The notes beneath the pieces are model-generated. The model did no database searches and was not told the origin of the DNA. It was given only the letters and a program-made list of their open reading frames with translations. A stretch of DNA of 27,985 nucleotides, taken from CAZRHH01 sp964599885 (lineage in GTDB: Bacteria; Chloroflexota; Dehalococcoidia; DSTF01; JACRBR01). Shown in pieces: positions 15,086 to 22,421 of this stretch. The translations under genes were made by a program, and so were the position numbers. The DNA is taken from positions 1-27,985 of the forward strand of contig CAZRHH010000041.1 in NCBI GenBank assembly GCA_964599885.1, given 5' to 3'. Numbering within the stretch: the first letter of the stretch is position 1; every line of letters begins with the position of its first letter.

Positions 15086-16429
15086 ATGAGCGACTTCGGG
15101 CCGCCACCAACGCGCCCAAAGCATGTCGCCGGCGAACCGCCGTCGAGCGGCTGGCGGGCGACGTTCGCATCGCTCTCGATCCCTGAATATTCGCTGTACT
15201 TCTGGGGAATGACGTCGTTCTTCGCCGGCATGAACATGATGATCGTGCTGCGCGGCTACCTGGTGTACGACATCACGGATAGCGAACTCTCGCTGGCGAT
15301 GATCATGCTGAGCGTGGCGCTACCGATGCTCGTCATGGCGCCGATCGGCGGCGTCGTCGCCGACCGGATCGACCGGCGGACAATGATGATCTGGGCACAG
15401 CTTGCCGTCTTCGCGCTCAATCTGATCAACACCGTGCTGATCATGGCGGGCGTCATCGAATTCTGGCACCTGATGGTACTGTCGACGCTGTCGGGCGTCG
15501 CGTTCTCGTTCAACATGCCGGCGCGCCAGGCGGCGATACCAAATCTCGTGCCGCGGGAACTGCTGATGAACGCCATGTCGCTCGGTTCAAGTTCGATGAA
15601 CGCGACGCGCATCGTGGCGCCCGCGATCGGCGGCTTTCTCATCGCGTACATCGGCTTTGGGGGCGGGTTCGCGGTGCTGACGGGCTTGTATCTGCTGGCC
15701 ACGGTGTTCACATTCGGGCTGCCGAAGATGCCGGTACTCGGCCGCGACGCGAAAGTGACGTTCTTCAGCGATTTTCGCGCGGGGTTCTCGTTCATCGCCG
15801 GTAACCGGCTTGTGCTGGGTTTGTTGCTGATCGGCACGGTGCCGATGGTGTTCGCGATGCCGTACCAGACACTGCTGCCCGTGTTCGCGGACGATGTCTG
15901 GCACGTAGGCGCGACCGGGTACGGGGTGCTGCAGGCGATGTCGGGCGTCGGCGGGCTGGCGGGGGCGCTGCTGGTGGCGAACATGGATCGCTATCCACAC
16001 AAGGCGCGCGTGATGCTGCTCGCAGCGATCGGGATGGGCGTGTTCCTGATCGCGTTCTCGCTGTCACCTGTGTATGGGCTGGCGTTGCCGATGCTGGCGT
16101 TCGTCGGGCTGACGTCGATGGTGTTCATGACGGTGAATAACACTGTCGTGACGTCGGTCGTGCCGGACCACATTCGCGGGCGCGTGATGAGCGTGATGAT
16201 GATGTCGTTCGGGCTGATGCCATTCGGCGCGGTGCCGGCGGGCATCGCGGCGGCATACATCGGTACGCCGGCGGTGGTAGCGATCGGCGGGGCGATGCTG
16301 ATGGTGTCGGTGGCGGGCGCGTATCTCGTGTTCCCGCAGTTCCGGACGCTGGACGGCGCGATCCGCGTACAGCGTGCGGACCGGGACGCGGAGTATGCGC
16401 AGCTGCCGGCGCAGGCGGCCGGCCGGTAG
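15086..16429 (+). CDS. MFS exporter (MFS_3/EntS-like)
   Basis: A 447-residue major facilitator with 12 predicted hydrophobic segments. GGVVADRIDRRTMM after helix 2 is the MFS loop 2-3 motif. SGVAFSFNMPARQAAIPNLVPRELLMNAMSL is typical of the MFS_3 group, which includes the enterobactin exporter EntS and many proteins annotated as macrolide or multidrug efflux. The N-terminal 20 residues and the C-terminal 30 are cytosolic tails. The merR-like gene directly upstream suggests inducible efflux. The substrate cannot be told from sequence. Confidence 0.9.
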   Translation: MSDFGPPPTRPKHVAGEPPSSGWRATFASLSIPEYSLYFWGMTSFFAGMNMMIVLRGYLVYDITDSELSLAMIMLSVALPMLVMAPIGGVVADRIDRRTMMIWAQLAVFALNLINTVLIMAGVIEFWHLMVLSTLSGVAFSFNMPARQAAIPNLVPRELLMNAMSLGSSSMNATRIVAPAIGGFLIAYIGFGGGFAVLTGLYLLATVFTFGLPKMPVLGRDAKVTFFSDFRAGFSFIAGNRLVLGLLLIGTVPMVFAMPYQTLLPVFADDVWHVGATGYGVLQAMSGVGGLAGALLVANMDRYPHKARVMLLAAIGMGVFLIAFSLSPVYGLALPMLAFVGLTSMVFMTVNNTVVTSVVPDHIRGRVMSVMMMSFGLMPFGAVPAGIAAAYIGTPAVVAIGGAMLMVSVAGAYLVFPQFRTLDGAIRVQRADRDAEYAQLPAQAAGR

Positions 16430-16481
16430 AGGCTGCGCGGTTTTCCAAACTACGACTGGAAGTTGGAGCGTGGAGCGAACG

Positions 16482-16870
16482 GGACGGACCTGACGGTTCG
16501 TCCTTACGCATTTTTCGGGACTGAGCGATCGCGCGGGATGATCGAGTTGCGCTGATTCGACCGGGCCCCGGCAAGCGGGGCCCCTACCAGTGGTGGCAGG
16601 GTCGTCGGGGCCTGGCGATGCGGGTGGTTGCGCGGCCGAGTATCGGCACAGCAAGCTGTGCCGCCACGGGGGTCGATGGCCTGAAGGTTGGTCCTTTCCT
16701 AATTTTCGGGACTGAGCGATCGCGCGGGATGGTCGAGCTGCGCTGATTCGACCGGAGCGCGGCAAGCGGGGCCCCTACCAGTTGGTAGCGGGGTCGTCGG
16801 GGCCTGGCGATGCGGGTGGTTGCGCGGCCGAGCATCGGCACAGCGAGCTGTGCCGACACGGGGGTTCTGT
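16482..16870. repeat. Tandem repeat of about 191 bp built from REP-like palindromes
   Basis: Two copies (about 16489-16679 and 16680-16870) share most positions, including TTTTCGGGACTGAGCGATCG and GTCGTCGGGGCCTGGCGATG. Each copy holds a GGGGCCC-type hairpin followed by CTACC (16561, 16755) and, about 75 bases on, a GGCACAGC palindrome (16645 with AA loop and CCACG, 16837 with GA loop and ACACG). Copy 1 begins within a GGACGGACC-TGAC-GGTTCGTCC hairpin followed by TTACG (16482-16508); the same hairpin is decayed in copy 2. Confidence 0.85.
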
Positions 16871-16903
16871 CGGACGTCGATGCCGAGTGAGCGCGTGATG
16901 ACG

Positions 16904-17003
16904 GGGCGAACACGTTGGTTCGCCCTACCGTGGTGACGGGTGCGCCACTTCGAGTGGCGCGATCGTAGGACGACATCCGCGCGGGCTTTCAGCCCGCGCT
17001 ACG
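16904..17003. repeat. Three further palindromes (GGGCGAAC, GCGCCACT and GCGGGCT types)
   Basis: GGGCGAAC-ACGTTG-GTTCGCCC followed by TACCG (16904-16930), then GCGCCACT-TCG-AGTGGCGC (16942-16960) followed by GATCGTAG, then GCGCGGGCT-TTC-AGCCCGCGC with CTACG (16979-17003). The first is related to the hairpin at 19455 by compensatory stem changes. The stretch 16430-17074 has no gene. Confidence 0.75.
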
Positions 17004-17074
17004 GAAGCGTGATGGTTGGGGCGAGGGTTCGACGAACAGTTGCGACGACACCGAGTGCGTGGATAGTGGGCGCG

Positions 17075-17413
17075 TCAGGCTAGCGGGGTGGCGCCGTTGC
17101 CGTTGGTTTCGTCGTCGCCGTCGTCATCATCATCGTCTTCGGAGTAGACGCCGACGATCTCGCCGCGCCAGACGGTGATGACGAAGTCGTCGCGATAGAT
17201 ATCGGCGCTGAGGACGAGGCGTTCGTCGATGTCGCCGATCAGAGTTTCGATATCGTCGTCGTCGAAGTCTTGCGGCACGCAGAGCGTGGCGTGGACGATG
17301 CCGGACGCGGTGAAGTGGAGGTCGACGCGGGCGACGGCGTCGCCGTCCTGTTCGACGACGTAGGACTCGGAGAACGGGGTGCGTGATTCGCGTTCGAACT
17401 GGTACTCAGCCAC
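17075..17413 (-). CDS. Small acidic protein, function unknown
   Basis: A 112-residue acidic protein beginning at a GTG (17413-17411) with GGGAGG six bases upstream, a strong ribosome-binding site that fixes the start. The body (MAEYQFERESRTPFSESYVVEQDGDAVARVDLHFTASGIVHATLCV, then DIETLIGDIDERLVLSADIYRDDFVITVWRGEIVGVYSE) looks like a compact alpha/beta domain. It ends in a run of about nine Asp/Glu followed by a neutral tail. I believe similar short proteins occur in Chloroflexota genomes, but this is from memory. No catalytic motif or zinc site is visible. It is flanked by repeats on both sides and stands alone on its strand. Confidence 0.75.
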   Translation of the reverse strand: MAEYQFERESRTPFSESYVVEQDGDAVARVDLHFTASGIVHATLCVPQDFDDDDIETLIGDIDERLVLSADIYRDDFVITVWRGEIVGVYSEDDDDDDGDDETNGNGATPLA

Positions 17414-17474
17414 AGCGCCTCCCTTCGCATCGCAGGCGGCCGCGCCTGGTTCGGGTGCATGATATAGAAGCGCG

Positions 17475-17545
17475 ATGCGGGACGCGAGAAGCGGGACGAT
17501 CGGGGGTCGGAGATCGGAAGTCCGAGGTCGGAGGTGGGAGGACGG
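17475..17545. repeat. 7-bp-periodic repeat upstream of the first SDR gene
   Basis: GATGCGGGACGCGAGAAGCG and then GGTCGGAGATCGGAAGTCCG with further GGTCGGAGGTGGGAGG. It joins the GAAGCGG and TCGGAAG types of the 7-bp repeat in one block. Confidence 0.7.
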
Positions 17546-17622
17546 CGCTTAGATCAGAGCGTGGTTCGTCGCGGTGACGCGGCCTACACTGGACGAACGA
17601 GGTTTGAGAAGGAGCGGCGGTG

Positions 17623-18438
17623 ATGGTGCTTGAGCGGCTGAGGCTTGATGGGAAGGTGGCGATCGTCACTGGGGCGGGGCGGGGGCTGGGGCGGCAGATG
17701 GCGATCGCGCTCGCGTCGGCGGGGGCGGACGTGGTGTGCGCGGCGCGGACGGCCGAGCAGGTGGAGCGCACGGCGGAGGATATCCGCGCGCTGGGTCGGC
17801 GGGCGGTTGCGCAGCCGACGGATGTGCGCGATTCGGCGCAATGCGACGCGCTGATTGCGCGGGCGGCGTCGGAGTTCGGGCGCGTCGACATCATGCTATC
17901 GAACGCGGGGATCGGCGACATGCTGGGGGCGAATGCCGAGTTATGGGACATCGCGGACGGCGACTGGCGGGATACGCTCGACGTGAATCTTTCGAGCGCG
18001 TTCTTCTGCGCGCGCGCCGCGTCGAAGCAAATGGTCGCGGAAGGACACGGCGGCGTGATCATCAACCTGGCGTCGGGGACGGCGCTGCGGGCGTATCCCA
18101 TGAGTCTCGGCTACGGCGCGGCGAAGGCGGGTGTGATCGCGATGACGAAGTCGCTGTCGTGGATGCTGCAGAAGCACTCGATACGGGTCAACTGCATCAT
18201 CCCGGGGTTCGTGCGGCAGGCGCCAGCGCGCAACGAGCGCGAGGAGATTTTCGCGAAGGCGCAGGGGCGGTACTTGCCGGCCCAGCGCCTGGGCGAGGCG
18301 TGGGAGTTGGGGCCGCTGGCGATTTATCTGGCGTCCGACGCATCGAGTTACGTGACGGGGCAGGGATTCATCATCGATGGCGGCGGGCTGGCGGGGGGGC
18401 TGGCGCCGATGGGGTTTGCGCCTGAGGTGGCGGTCTAG
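17623..18438 (+). CDS. Short-chain dehydrogenase/reductase, classical type
   Basis: A 271-residue NAD(P)-dependent oxidoreductase. It has the Rossmann motif TGAGRGLG (16-23), NAG (94-96), Asn122, Ser151, and the catalytic pair Tyr164 and Lys168 in YGAAK, so it is a complete classical SDR. GQGFIIDGGG is the usual C-terminal signature. The ATG at 17623 has AAGGAG 8 bases upstream; a GTG just before it is less likely. A Gly/Ala-rich tail follows the fold. The substrate is unknown. It precedes a second, degenerate SDR on the same strand about 120 bases downstream, so the two may work together. Confidence 0.92.
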   Translation: MVLERLRLDGKVAIVTGAGRGLGRQMAIALASAGADVVCAARTAEQVERTAEDIRALGRRAVAQPTDVRDSAQCDALIARAASEFGRVDIMLSNAGIGDMLGANAELWDIADGDWRDTLDVNLSSAFFCARAASKQMVAEGHGGVIINLASGTALRAYPMSLGYGAAKAGVIAMTKSLSWMLQKHSIRVNCIIPGFVRQAPARNEREEIFAKAQGRYLPAQRLGEAWELGPLAIYLASDASSYVTGQGFIIDGGGLAGGLAPMGFAPEVAV

Positions 18439-18446
18439 GTTTTTGT

Positions 18447-18485
18447 TCACCACAGAGGCACAGAGGCGCAGAGGGTTTGGGGAAA
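18447..18485 (+). repeat. CACAGAGG-type repeat between the two SDR genes
   Basis: CACCACAGAGGCACAGAGGC followed by GCAGAGGG. It is the best-preserved CACAGA-class copy in the window and begins 9 bases after a stop codon. Confidence 0.75.
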
Positions 18486-18555
18486 GAACAGGCATAGAGC
18501 AGAGAATGGTGGGCCGGGTTAGGCCGATGCTGGTTCGAGCCGAAGGGATGAAGCG

Positions 18556-19368
18556 ATGACGGTACAGACTGAGTGGGGCGACGTTCGGCTTGGGATTGAT
18601 GCGTGGGATCTGACGGGGAAGCGTGCGCTGATCGTGGGGGCGGGGAGTGCGGCGGGGGCGGCGATCGCGCGGGCGTTCGGCGAGGCGGGGGCGGACATCA
18701 CGGTGTCGAGCAGCAGCACGGACGGCGACGAAGTGATGCGCGTGAAGTCGTTGCAGCGCGAACTGACGAAGATGGGGCGCACGGCGCACACGATGGCGAC
18801 GGACGTGACGCTGGGCACGGGCGTGCAGGTGATGGTGCGGCAGGTGGCGAAGGAGATGGGTGGCATCGACATTCTCGTCAGCGCGCCGGATCTGTTTCTC
18901 GGCAAAGCAGCGGAGTCGACGACGGACATCGAATGGAACCGCGTGATGCAGGTGAATCTTGCGGGGACGTTTCACGCGTGCCGCGCCGCCGGCAAGGAGA
19001 TGCTGAAGCAGGCGAGCGGCGGGCGGATCATCAACGTGACGTCGGTGCTGGGCGAGCGGGGGGTGGCGAACGCGGCGGCGTACTGCGCGGCGCACGCGGG
19101 CGTCCACAATCTGACGCGGGCGCTGGCGACGGAGTGGGGGCCGAGCGGCATCACCGTCAACGCGATCGCGCAGGGGTGGATGGAGACGACGGCGGCGATC
19201 GGCGACCCGAATCCCGAGACGAACAAGACGGTGCGCTTCGTGCCGATGAAACGCGCGGGCGTTGGCGACGACGTGGCGGCGCTGGCGGTGTATTTGGCGT
19301 CGGATTCGTGCGGGTATATCAGCGGGCAGGTGCTGAATGTGGATGGCGGGCTGACGACGCATCTATAG
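18556..19368 (+). CDS. SDR-family protein lacking the catalytic lysine
   Basis: A 270-residue SDR-fold protein. It retains the beta-strand order, VNLAGTF (Asn134), Ser163 in NVTSVLG, and the C-terminal ISGQVLNVDGG signature. Three family motifs are altered: the glycine-rich loop reads GAGSAAGAA instead of TGxxxGxG, the NNAG motif reads SAPD (109-112), and the active-site YxxxK reads Tyr176-Cys-Ala-Ala-His180. The codon at the Lys position is CAC. It may bind cofactor poorly, use a different mechanism, or be a structural partner of the upstream SDR. The frame is intact and the rest is well conserved, so it does not look like a pseudogene. The start at 18556 has AAGGGA upstream. Confidence 0.85.
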   Translation: MTVQTEWGDVRLGIDAWDLTGKRALIVGAGSAAGAAIARAFGEAGADITVSSSSTDGDEVMRVKSLQRELTKMGRTAHTMATDVTLGTGVQVMVRQVAKEMGGIDILVSAPDLFLGKAAESTTDIEWNRVMQVNLAGTFHACRAAGKEMLKQASGGRIINVTSVLGERGVANAAAYCAAHAGVHNLTRALATEWGPSGITVNAIAQGWMETTAAIGDPNPETNKTVRFVPMKRAGVGDDVAALAVYLASDSCGYISGQVLNVDGGLTTHL

Positions 19369-19377
19369 AGGGAGATC

Positions 19378-19412
19378 TGAGTCGGGAGTCGGAAGTCGGA
19401 AGTCGGATGTTG
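19378..19412. repeat. 7-bp-periodic repeat (TCGGAAG type)
   Basis: GAGTCGGGAGTCGGAAGTCG then GAAGTCGGATG, a 7-base period just after the second SDR gene. Confidence 0.7.
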
Positions 19413-19454
19413 GGGCGACGGACGCGGGCATTCCAGACGGCAGCGCGCAATACC

Positions 19455-19490
19455 GGGGCGGACACATAGGTCCGCCCCTACAGTTTTTTC
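19455..19490 (+). terminator. REP-like hairpin that may act as a terminator
   Basis: GGGGCGGAC-ACATAG-GTCCGCCCC is followed by TACAG and then TTTTTTC. The stem and the T run could terminate transcription after the second SDR gene, but the stem plus TAC flank also place it among the palindromic repeats. Confidence 0.6.
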
Positions 19491-19620
19491 GATGCGGCGC
19501 GCGTCGGACGTTCGACACGGGGCTGCAACGGCGCGAGATGGCCCGTTCCTGCGCGAATGCGTCGGACGGCGATACGCTATAGCGCGTACGCTGCGCGTGG
19601 CAGCGGCGCGGAGGAGCGGT

Positions 19621-20469
19621 ATGGCGACAGTGCGCGTGGGCGGGATCGATCTGTATTACGAGCAGTACGGTGACGCGGGGCCGGCGCTGGTGGTGGCGCA
19701 CGGTCTGATGGGGAGCGTGGCGCTGACGAAGACGTTCGGGGAGGATCTGCGCGCGTTCGCGGCGAAGGGCATCCAAGTGTACGCGTACGACGCGCGCGGG
19801 CACGGGCGGTCGGGGTTCACGACGCGGCGGGTGGACTATCGCTGGTTGCTGCTCGGCGAGGAGATGTACGGGTTCATCCAGGCGCTCGGATTGGAGCGCG
19901 CGAGTGTGTATGGCGGTTCGATGGGCGCTGGTTCAGCGCTCGTCTGCGCGCTCGAGCATCCGGAGGCGATCGATCGGTTGATCTTGCGTTCGCCGCCGCC
20001 GTTCGACGGCAAGGCACTGAAGGTCGCGCGGGGTACGTTTGGCGGGCTGGCGACGCTGTATCAGGTGTTCGGCGCGCAGATCACGTCGCGGCTCGTGATG
20101 ATGCTGCCGCAGACGAAGCGGGTGCAGGCGCTCGATCCGGCGCACGATCTGCGGCGGTCGTTCGCGTCGCAGCGACGGGCGTCGATCGTGCCGGCGATCC
20201 GGGGCGTGCTGTTCGACGAGCGGCTGCCGGTGCACCGGTTCGGAGAGATCACGCAGCCGACGTTGATCCTGACGCATCCGGAGGATCAGCTTCACCCGCT
20301 GGCGTCGGGCGAGCTGCTGCACGAGCGGATCCCGCACGCGAAGCTCGCCGTCGCGCCGGCGGGCGGGTACTGGATCCAGAATCCGGATGCGCTGCCGCAC
20401 GTGGTGGCGTCGTTCGTGAAGGGTGAGACAATCGCGCGTGGGTTGCCGGAGCGGGCGCACGCGCACTAG
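19621..20469 (+). CDS. Alpha/beta-hydrolase-fold protein with substituted histidine
   Basis: A 282-residue alpha/beta-hydrolase. VVAHGLMGS (24-32) is the oxyanion region, YDARGHGRSG (56-65) the following loop, and GGSMGAG (98-104) the nucleophile elbow with Ser100. Asp222 in THPEDQLHP is a good acid. At the usual GH position the sequence reads APAGGYWIQNPDAL, so the normal catalytic His is replaced by Gly249-Tyr250. His260 ten residues later could in principle substitute. The start at 19621 follows GGAGGAG; an open frame continues upstream to 19492 but runs through non-coding repeats. It may be a diverged esterase, or have lost activity. No substrate can be named. Confidence 0.85.
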   Translation: MATVRVGGIDLYYEQYGDAGPALVVAHGLMGSVALTKTFGEDLRAFAAKGIQVYAYDARGHGRSGFTTRRVDYRWLLLGEEMYGFIQALGLERASVYGGSMGAGSALVCALEHPEAIDRLILRSPPPFDGKALKVARGTFGGLATLYQVFGAQITSRLVMMLPQTKRVQALDPAHDLRRSFASQRRASIVPAIRGVLFDERLPVHRFGEITQPTLILTHPEDQLHPLASGELLHERIPHAKLAVAPAGGYWIQNPDALPHVVASFVKGETIARGLPERAHAH

Positions 20470-20585
20470 GGTTCGGCGCGTTTCCTCCAATTGACGACTG
20501 GAGGGTGGAAGATGGATGCTGGAGCATCTGTCACGGCGATGCGCCCTATCCCACACCGACACAACCGAGCATGAGGAGTGACACG

Positions 20586-20969
20586 ATGGCGACGAACAAG
20601 CACACGTACTTGCGGGAGAACAAGATCAGCGGGGCGCTGATGACGTTTGATGTGCGGGCCGACGAGGCCGCGTTGCGCGAGAAGGCGATGACGTCGAAGG
20701 CGGGGCGTGCGGCGAAGACGATCGTGAAGGAAGGGCGGCTGCGGCTGACGGTAATCGCAATGCGCAAGGGTGTTGTGCTGAGCGAACACTCGGTCGATGG
20801 CGCCGTGACGGTGCAGACGTTGCGCGGGCGGGTGCGTCTGTCGGCGGGCGGACGTGATGCGGTGCTGGCGACGGGCGCGATCGCGGCGATCGACGTGAAC
20901 GTGACGCATTCGGTGACGGCGCTTGCGGACAGCGCAATCCTGGTGACGGTGGCGATGGAGGCCGAGTGA
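20586..20969 (+). CDS. Small cupin-like protein
   Basis: A 127-residue protein beginning at the ATG at 20586 with GAGGAG 9 bases upstream. The first 60 residues are basic and helical (MATNKHTYLRENKISGALMTFDVRADEAALREKA). The rest, from RLTVIAMRKGVVLSEHSVDGAVTVQTLRGRVRLSAGGRDAVLATGAIAAIDVNVTHSVTALADSAILVTVAM, has the short repeated beta-strands and Gly turns of a cupin barrel. One His lies in LSEHSVDGAV and one in NVTHSVTAL, matching metal-ligand positions of the two cupin motifs. It resembles the small stand-alone cupins of many bacteria; no reaction can be assigned. Confidence 0.75.
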   Translation: MATNKHTYLRENKISGALMTFDVRADEAALREKAMTSKAGRAAKTIVKEGRLRLTVIAMRKGVVLSEHSVDGAVTVQTLRGRVRLSAGGRDAVLATGAIAAIDVNVTHSVTALADSAILVTVAMEAE

Positions 20970-20970
20970 G

Positions 20971-21008
20971 TCGCCTGGTCTCTGGTTGCTGGTCGCTGGT
21001 CGTTATTC
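20971..21008. repeat. Short CTGGT-type 7-bp repeat
   Basis: CTGGTCTCTGGTTGCTGGTC then GCTGGTCGTT: four units of 7 bases (CTGGTCT, CTGGTTG, CTGGTCG, CTGGTCG-like) in the gap before the acetyltransferase gene. A faint copy, GGGTCGCTAGTGGCTGGTTC, is at 21808. Confidence 0.6.
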
Positions 21009-21017
21009 GGGGCATCG

Positions 21018-21800
21018 ATGCGTGCTGATGGTTTGATCACGGATGATGCGCTGCGAACCACGGACAATCTTGTTGCGTGGGCGCAGGTGCTGGCGACGTA
21101 TTGCGATGCGGGGGAGGCGTTCGACATCGACGGCGTGCCGGTGGCTTGTGTGGGGATCGCGGAGGCGATGCCTCATGCTGCGTATGTTGTGCGGGCGGTA
21201 GTCGATCCTCAGCGGCTGGTTGCCGGGGCGATGGCGTACTTCGGCGAGCGTGGCGTGCCGGGGGCGGTGATCGTGCTTGATGGTGCGGATGCCGCGGCGG
21301 AGCAGGCCTGCGTGGCGTTTGGGCTGACACGGGTGGTGACGCTGTACGGGATGGCGCTGGCGCTGCCGCCGGTCGTTATCCCGGACGCGCCGTCGTGGCT
21401 GGAGATCAGGCGCGCGGACGATGCGGCGTCGCATGACGCGCACGCGGCGACGGATGCGGCCGCGTTTGACGATCGCGTCGAGACGACGATGCGGGTGTTT
21501 CCGTCTTCGTTGCTCGAGGCGCCGGGGTATCACGCGTACACGGGGTATGTGGATGGGGAGGCGGTTGCGACGTCGACGCTGTTTGTGACGGATCTGGCCG
21601 CGGGGGTGTTCGGGGTGGCGACGGTGCCGTCGCACAGGAGGCGGGGGATCGGTGAGGCGATGACGTGGCATGCGGTGCGCGAGGGCGCGCGGTTGGGGTG
21701 TGACGTGGCGAGTTTGCAGGCGTCGCCGATGGGGCGATCGATGTACGAGCGGATGGGGTTTGAGCTGAATGCGCCTGCGGGCGTGTGGGGGCGCGGGTAG
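21018..21800 (+). CDS. GNAT-family N-acetyltransferase
   Basis: A 260-residue protein with a C-terminal GNAT domain. The acetyl-CoA-binding motif A is GVATVPSHRRRGIGEAMTWHAVREGARLGCD (about 199-230), and SPMGRSMYERMGFEL is motif B. The N-terminal 130 residues (LVAWAQVLATYCDAGEAF, then the VDPQRLVAGAMAYF helix) look like a degenerate first GNAT lobe, so it may be a tandem GNAT. It probably acetylates an amine on a small molecule or protein, which cannot be named. No clear ribosome-binding site is seen before the ATG. Confidence 0.88.
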   Translation: MRADGLITDDALRTTDNLVAWAQVLATYCDAGEAFDIDGVPVACVGIAEAMPHAAYVVRAVVDPQRLVAGAMAYFGERGVPGAVIVLDGADAAAEQACVAFGLTRVVTLYGMALALPPVVIPDAPSWLEIRRADDAASHDAHAATDAAAFDDRVETTMRVFPSSLLEAPGYHAYTGYVDGEAVATSTLFVTDLAAGVFGVATVPSHRRRGIGEAMTWHAVREGARLGCDVASLQASPMGRSMYERMGFELNAPAGVWGRG

Positions 21801-21888
21801 GGGCGCTGGGTCGCTAGTGGCTGGTTCGAAGACGTGTTCAGCCGAGCGTGAGTTGGCTAGCGTTGTTTGCGTAGGCTGGCCAGAGTGA

Positions 21889-21967
21889 CACGGGCTGAAA
21901 GCCCGTGCCACAGCTTCGGGCGATTGGGCGGCTACGATGAATCGGCCTAGCAAGCTATGCCGCCACG
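21889..21967. repeat. Two REP-like palindromes (GCGGGCT and GGCAYAGC families)
   Basis: CACGGGCT-GAA-AGCCCGTG followed by CCACAG (21889-21913), then GGCCTAGC-AA-GCTATGCC followed by GCCACG (21944-21967), the left arm having one mismatch. They open a gene-free stretch (21801-22421). Confidence 0.75.
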
Positions 21968-22037
21968 AAACGGTTCGGTTCCCGATTGCATTCCAGGCGG
22001 AGCCACGCCCCTTTTTGCCGTAGCGTGACACCACAGT

Positions 22038-22396
22038 GTTCGGCGCGCACGGCATAGCACGCTATGCCGCTACAGGTTTGTTCGATCTTGATGGCGGAGG
22101 GGTGTGCGCGAGTTCTACCGGGGCCCGGCAAGCGGGGCCCCTACCAGTTGATGAGCGGATGGTGGTTGCGCGGCGGTTGGGGCATCGGCACAGCAAGCTA
22201 TGCCGCCACGGGTGGGCTGAGTGCTGTTCGGCGCGGTGTGCGCGAGTTCGACCGGGGCGCGGCAAGCGGGGCCCCTACCGGTTCATGAGCGAATGGTGGT
22301 TTCGCGGCGGTTGGGGGATCGGCACAGCAAGCTGTGCCGCCACGGGTGGGCTGAGTGCGGTTCGGCGCGCACGGCATAGCACGCTATGCCGCTACG
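22038..22396. repeat. 134-bp tandem repeat flanked by 36-bp identical direct repeats
   Basis: Two 134-bp copies (22102-22235 and 22236-22369) each contain a GGGGCCC-type hairpin with CTACC (22118, 22252) and a GGCACAGC palindrome with CCACG (22187, 22321). On each side is an identical 36-base direct repeat (22038-22073 and 22360-22395) that begins GTTCGGCGCGCACGGCATAG and ends in the GCTATGCCGCTAC of an AC-loop palindrome. The pattern suggests repeated recombination or insertion at one spot. Confidence 0.85.
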
Positions 22397-22421
22397 GGAC
22401 GAGACGCGGCATTTGATCGGG

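Noticed and set aside
18377..18559. Small open frame encoding FTTEAQRRRGFG
   Set aside because: It is the translation of the CACAGAGG repeat between the two SDR genes, a common false gene.
22036..22416. Open frame of 126 codons in the repeat region before the acyl-CoA dehydrogenase
   Set aside because: The predicted protein repeats RPGRGKRGPYRFMSEWW because it translates the 134-bp tandem repeat; it has no ribosome-binding site.
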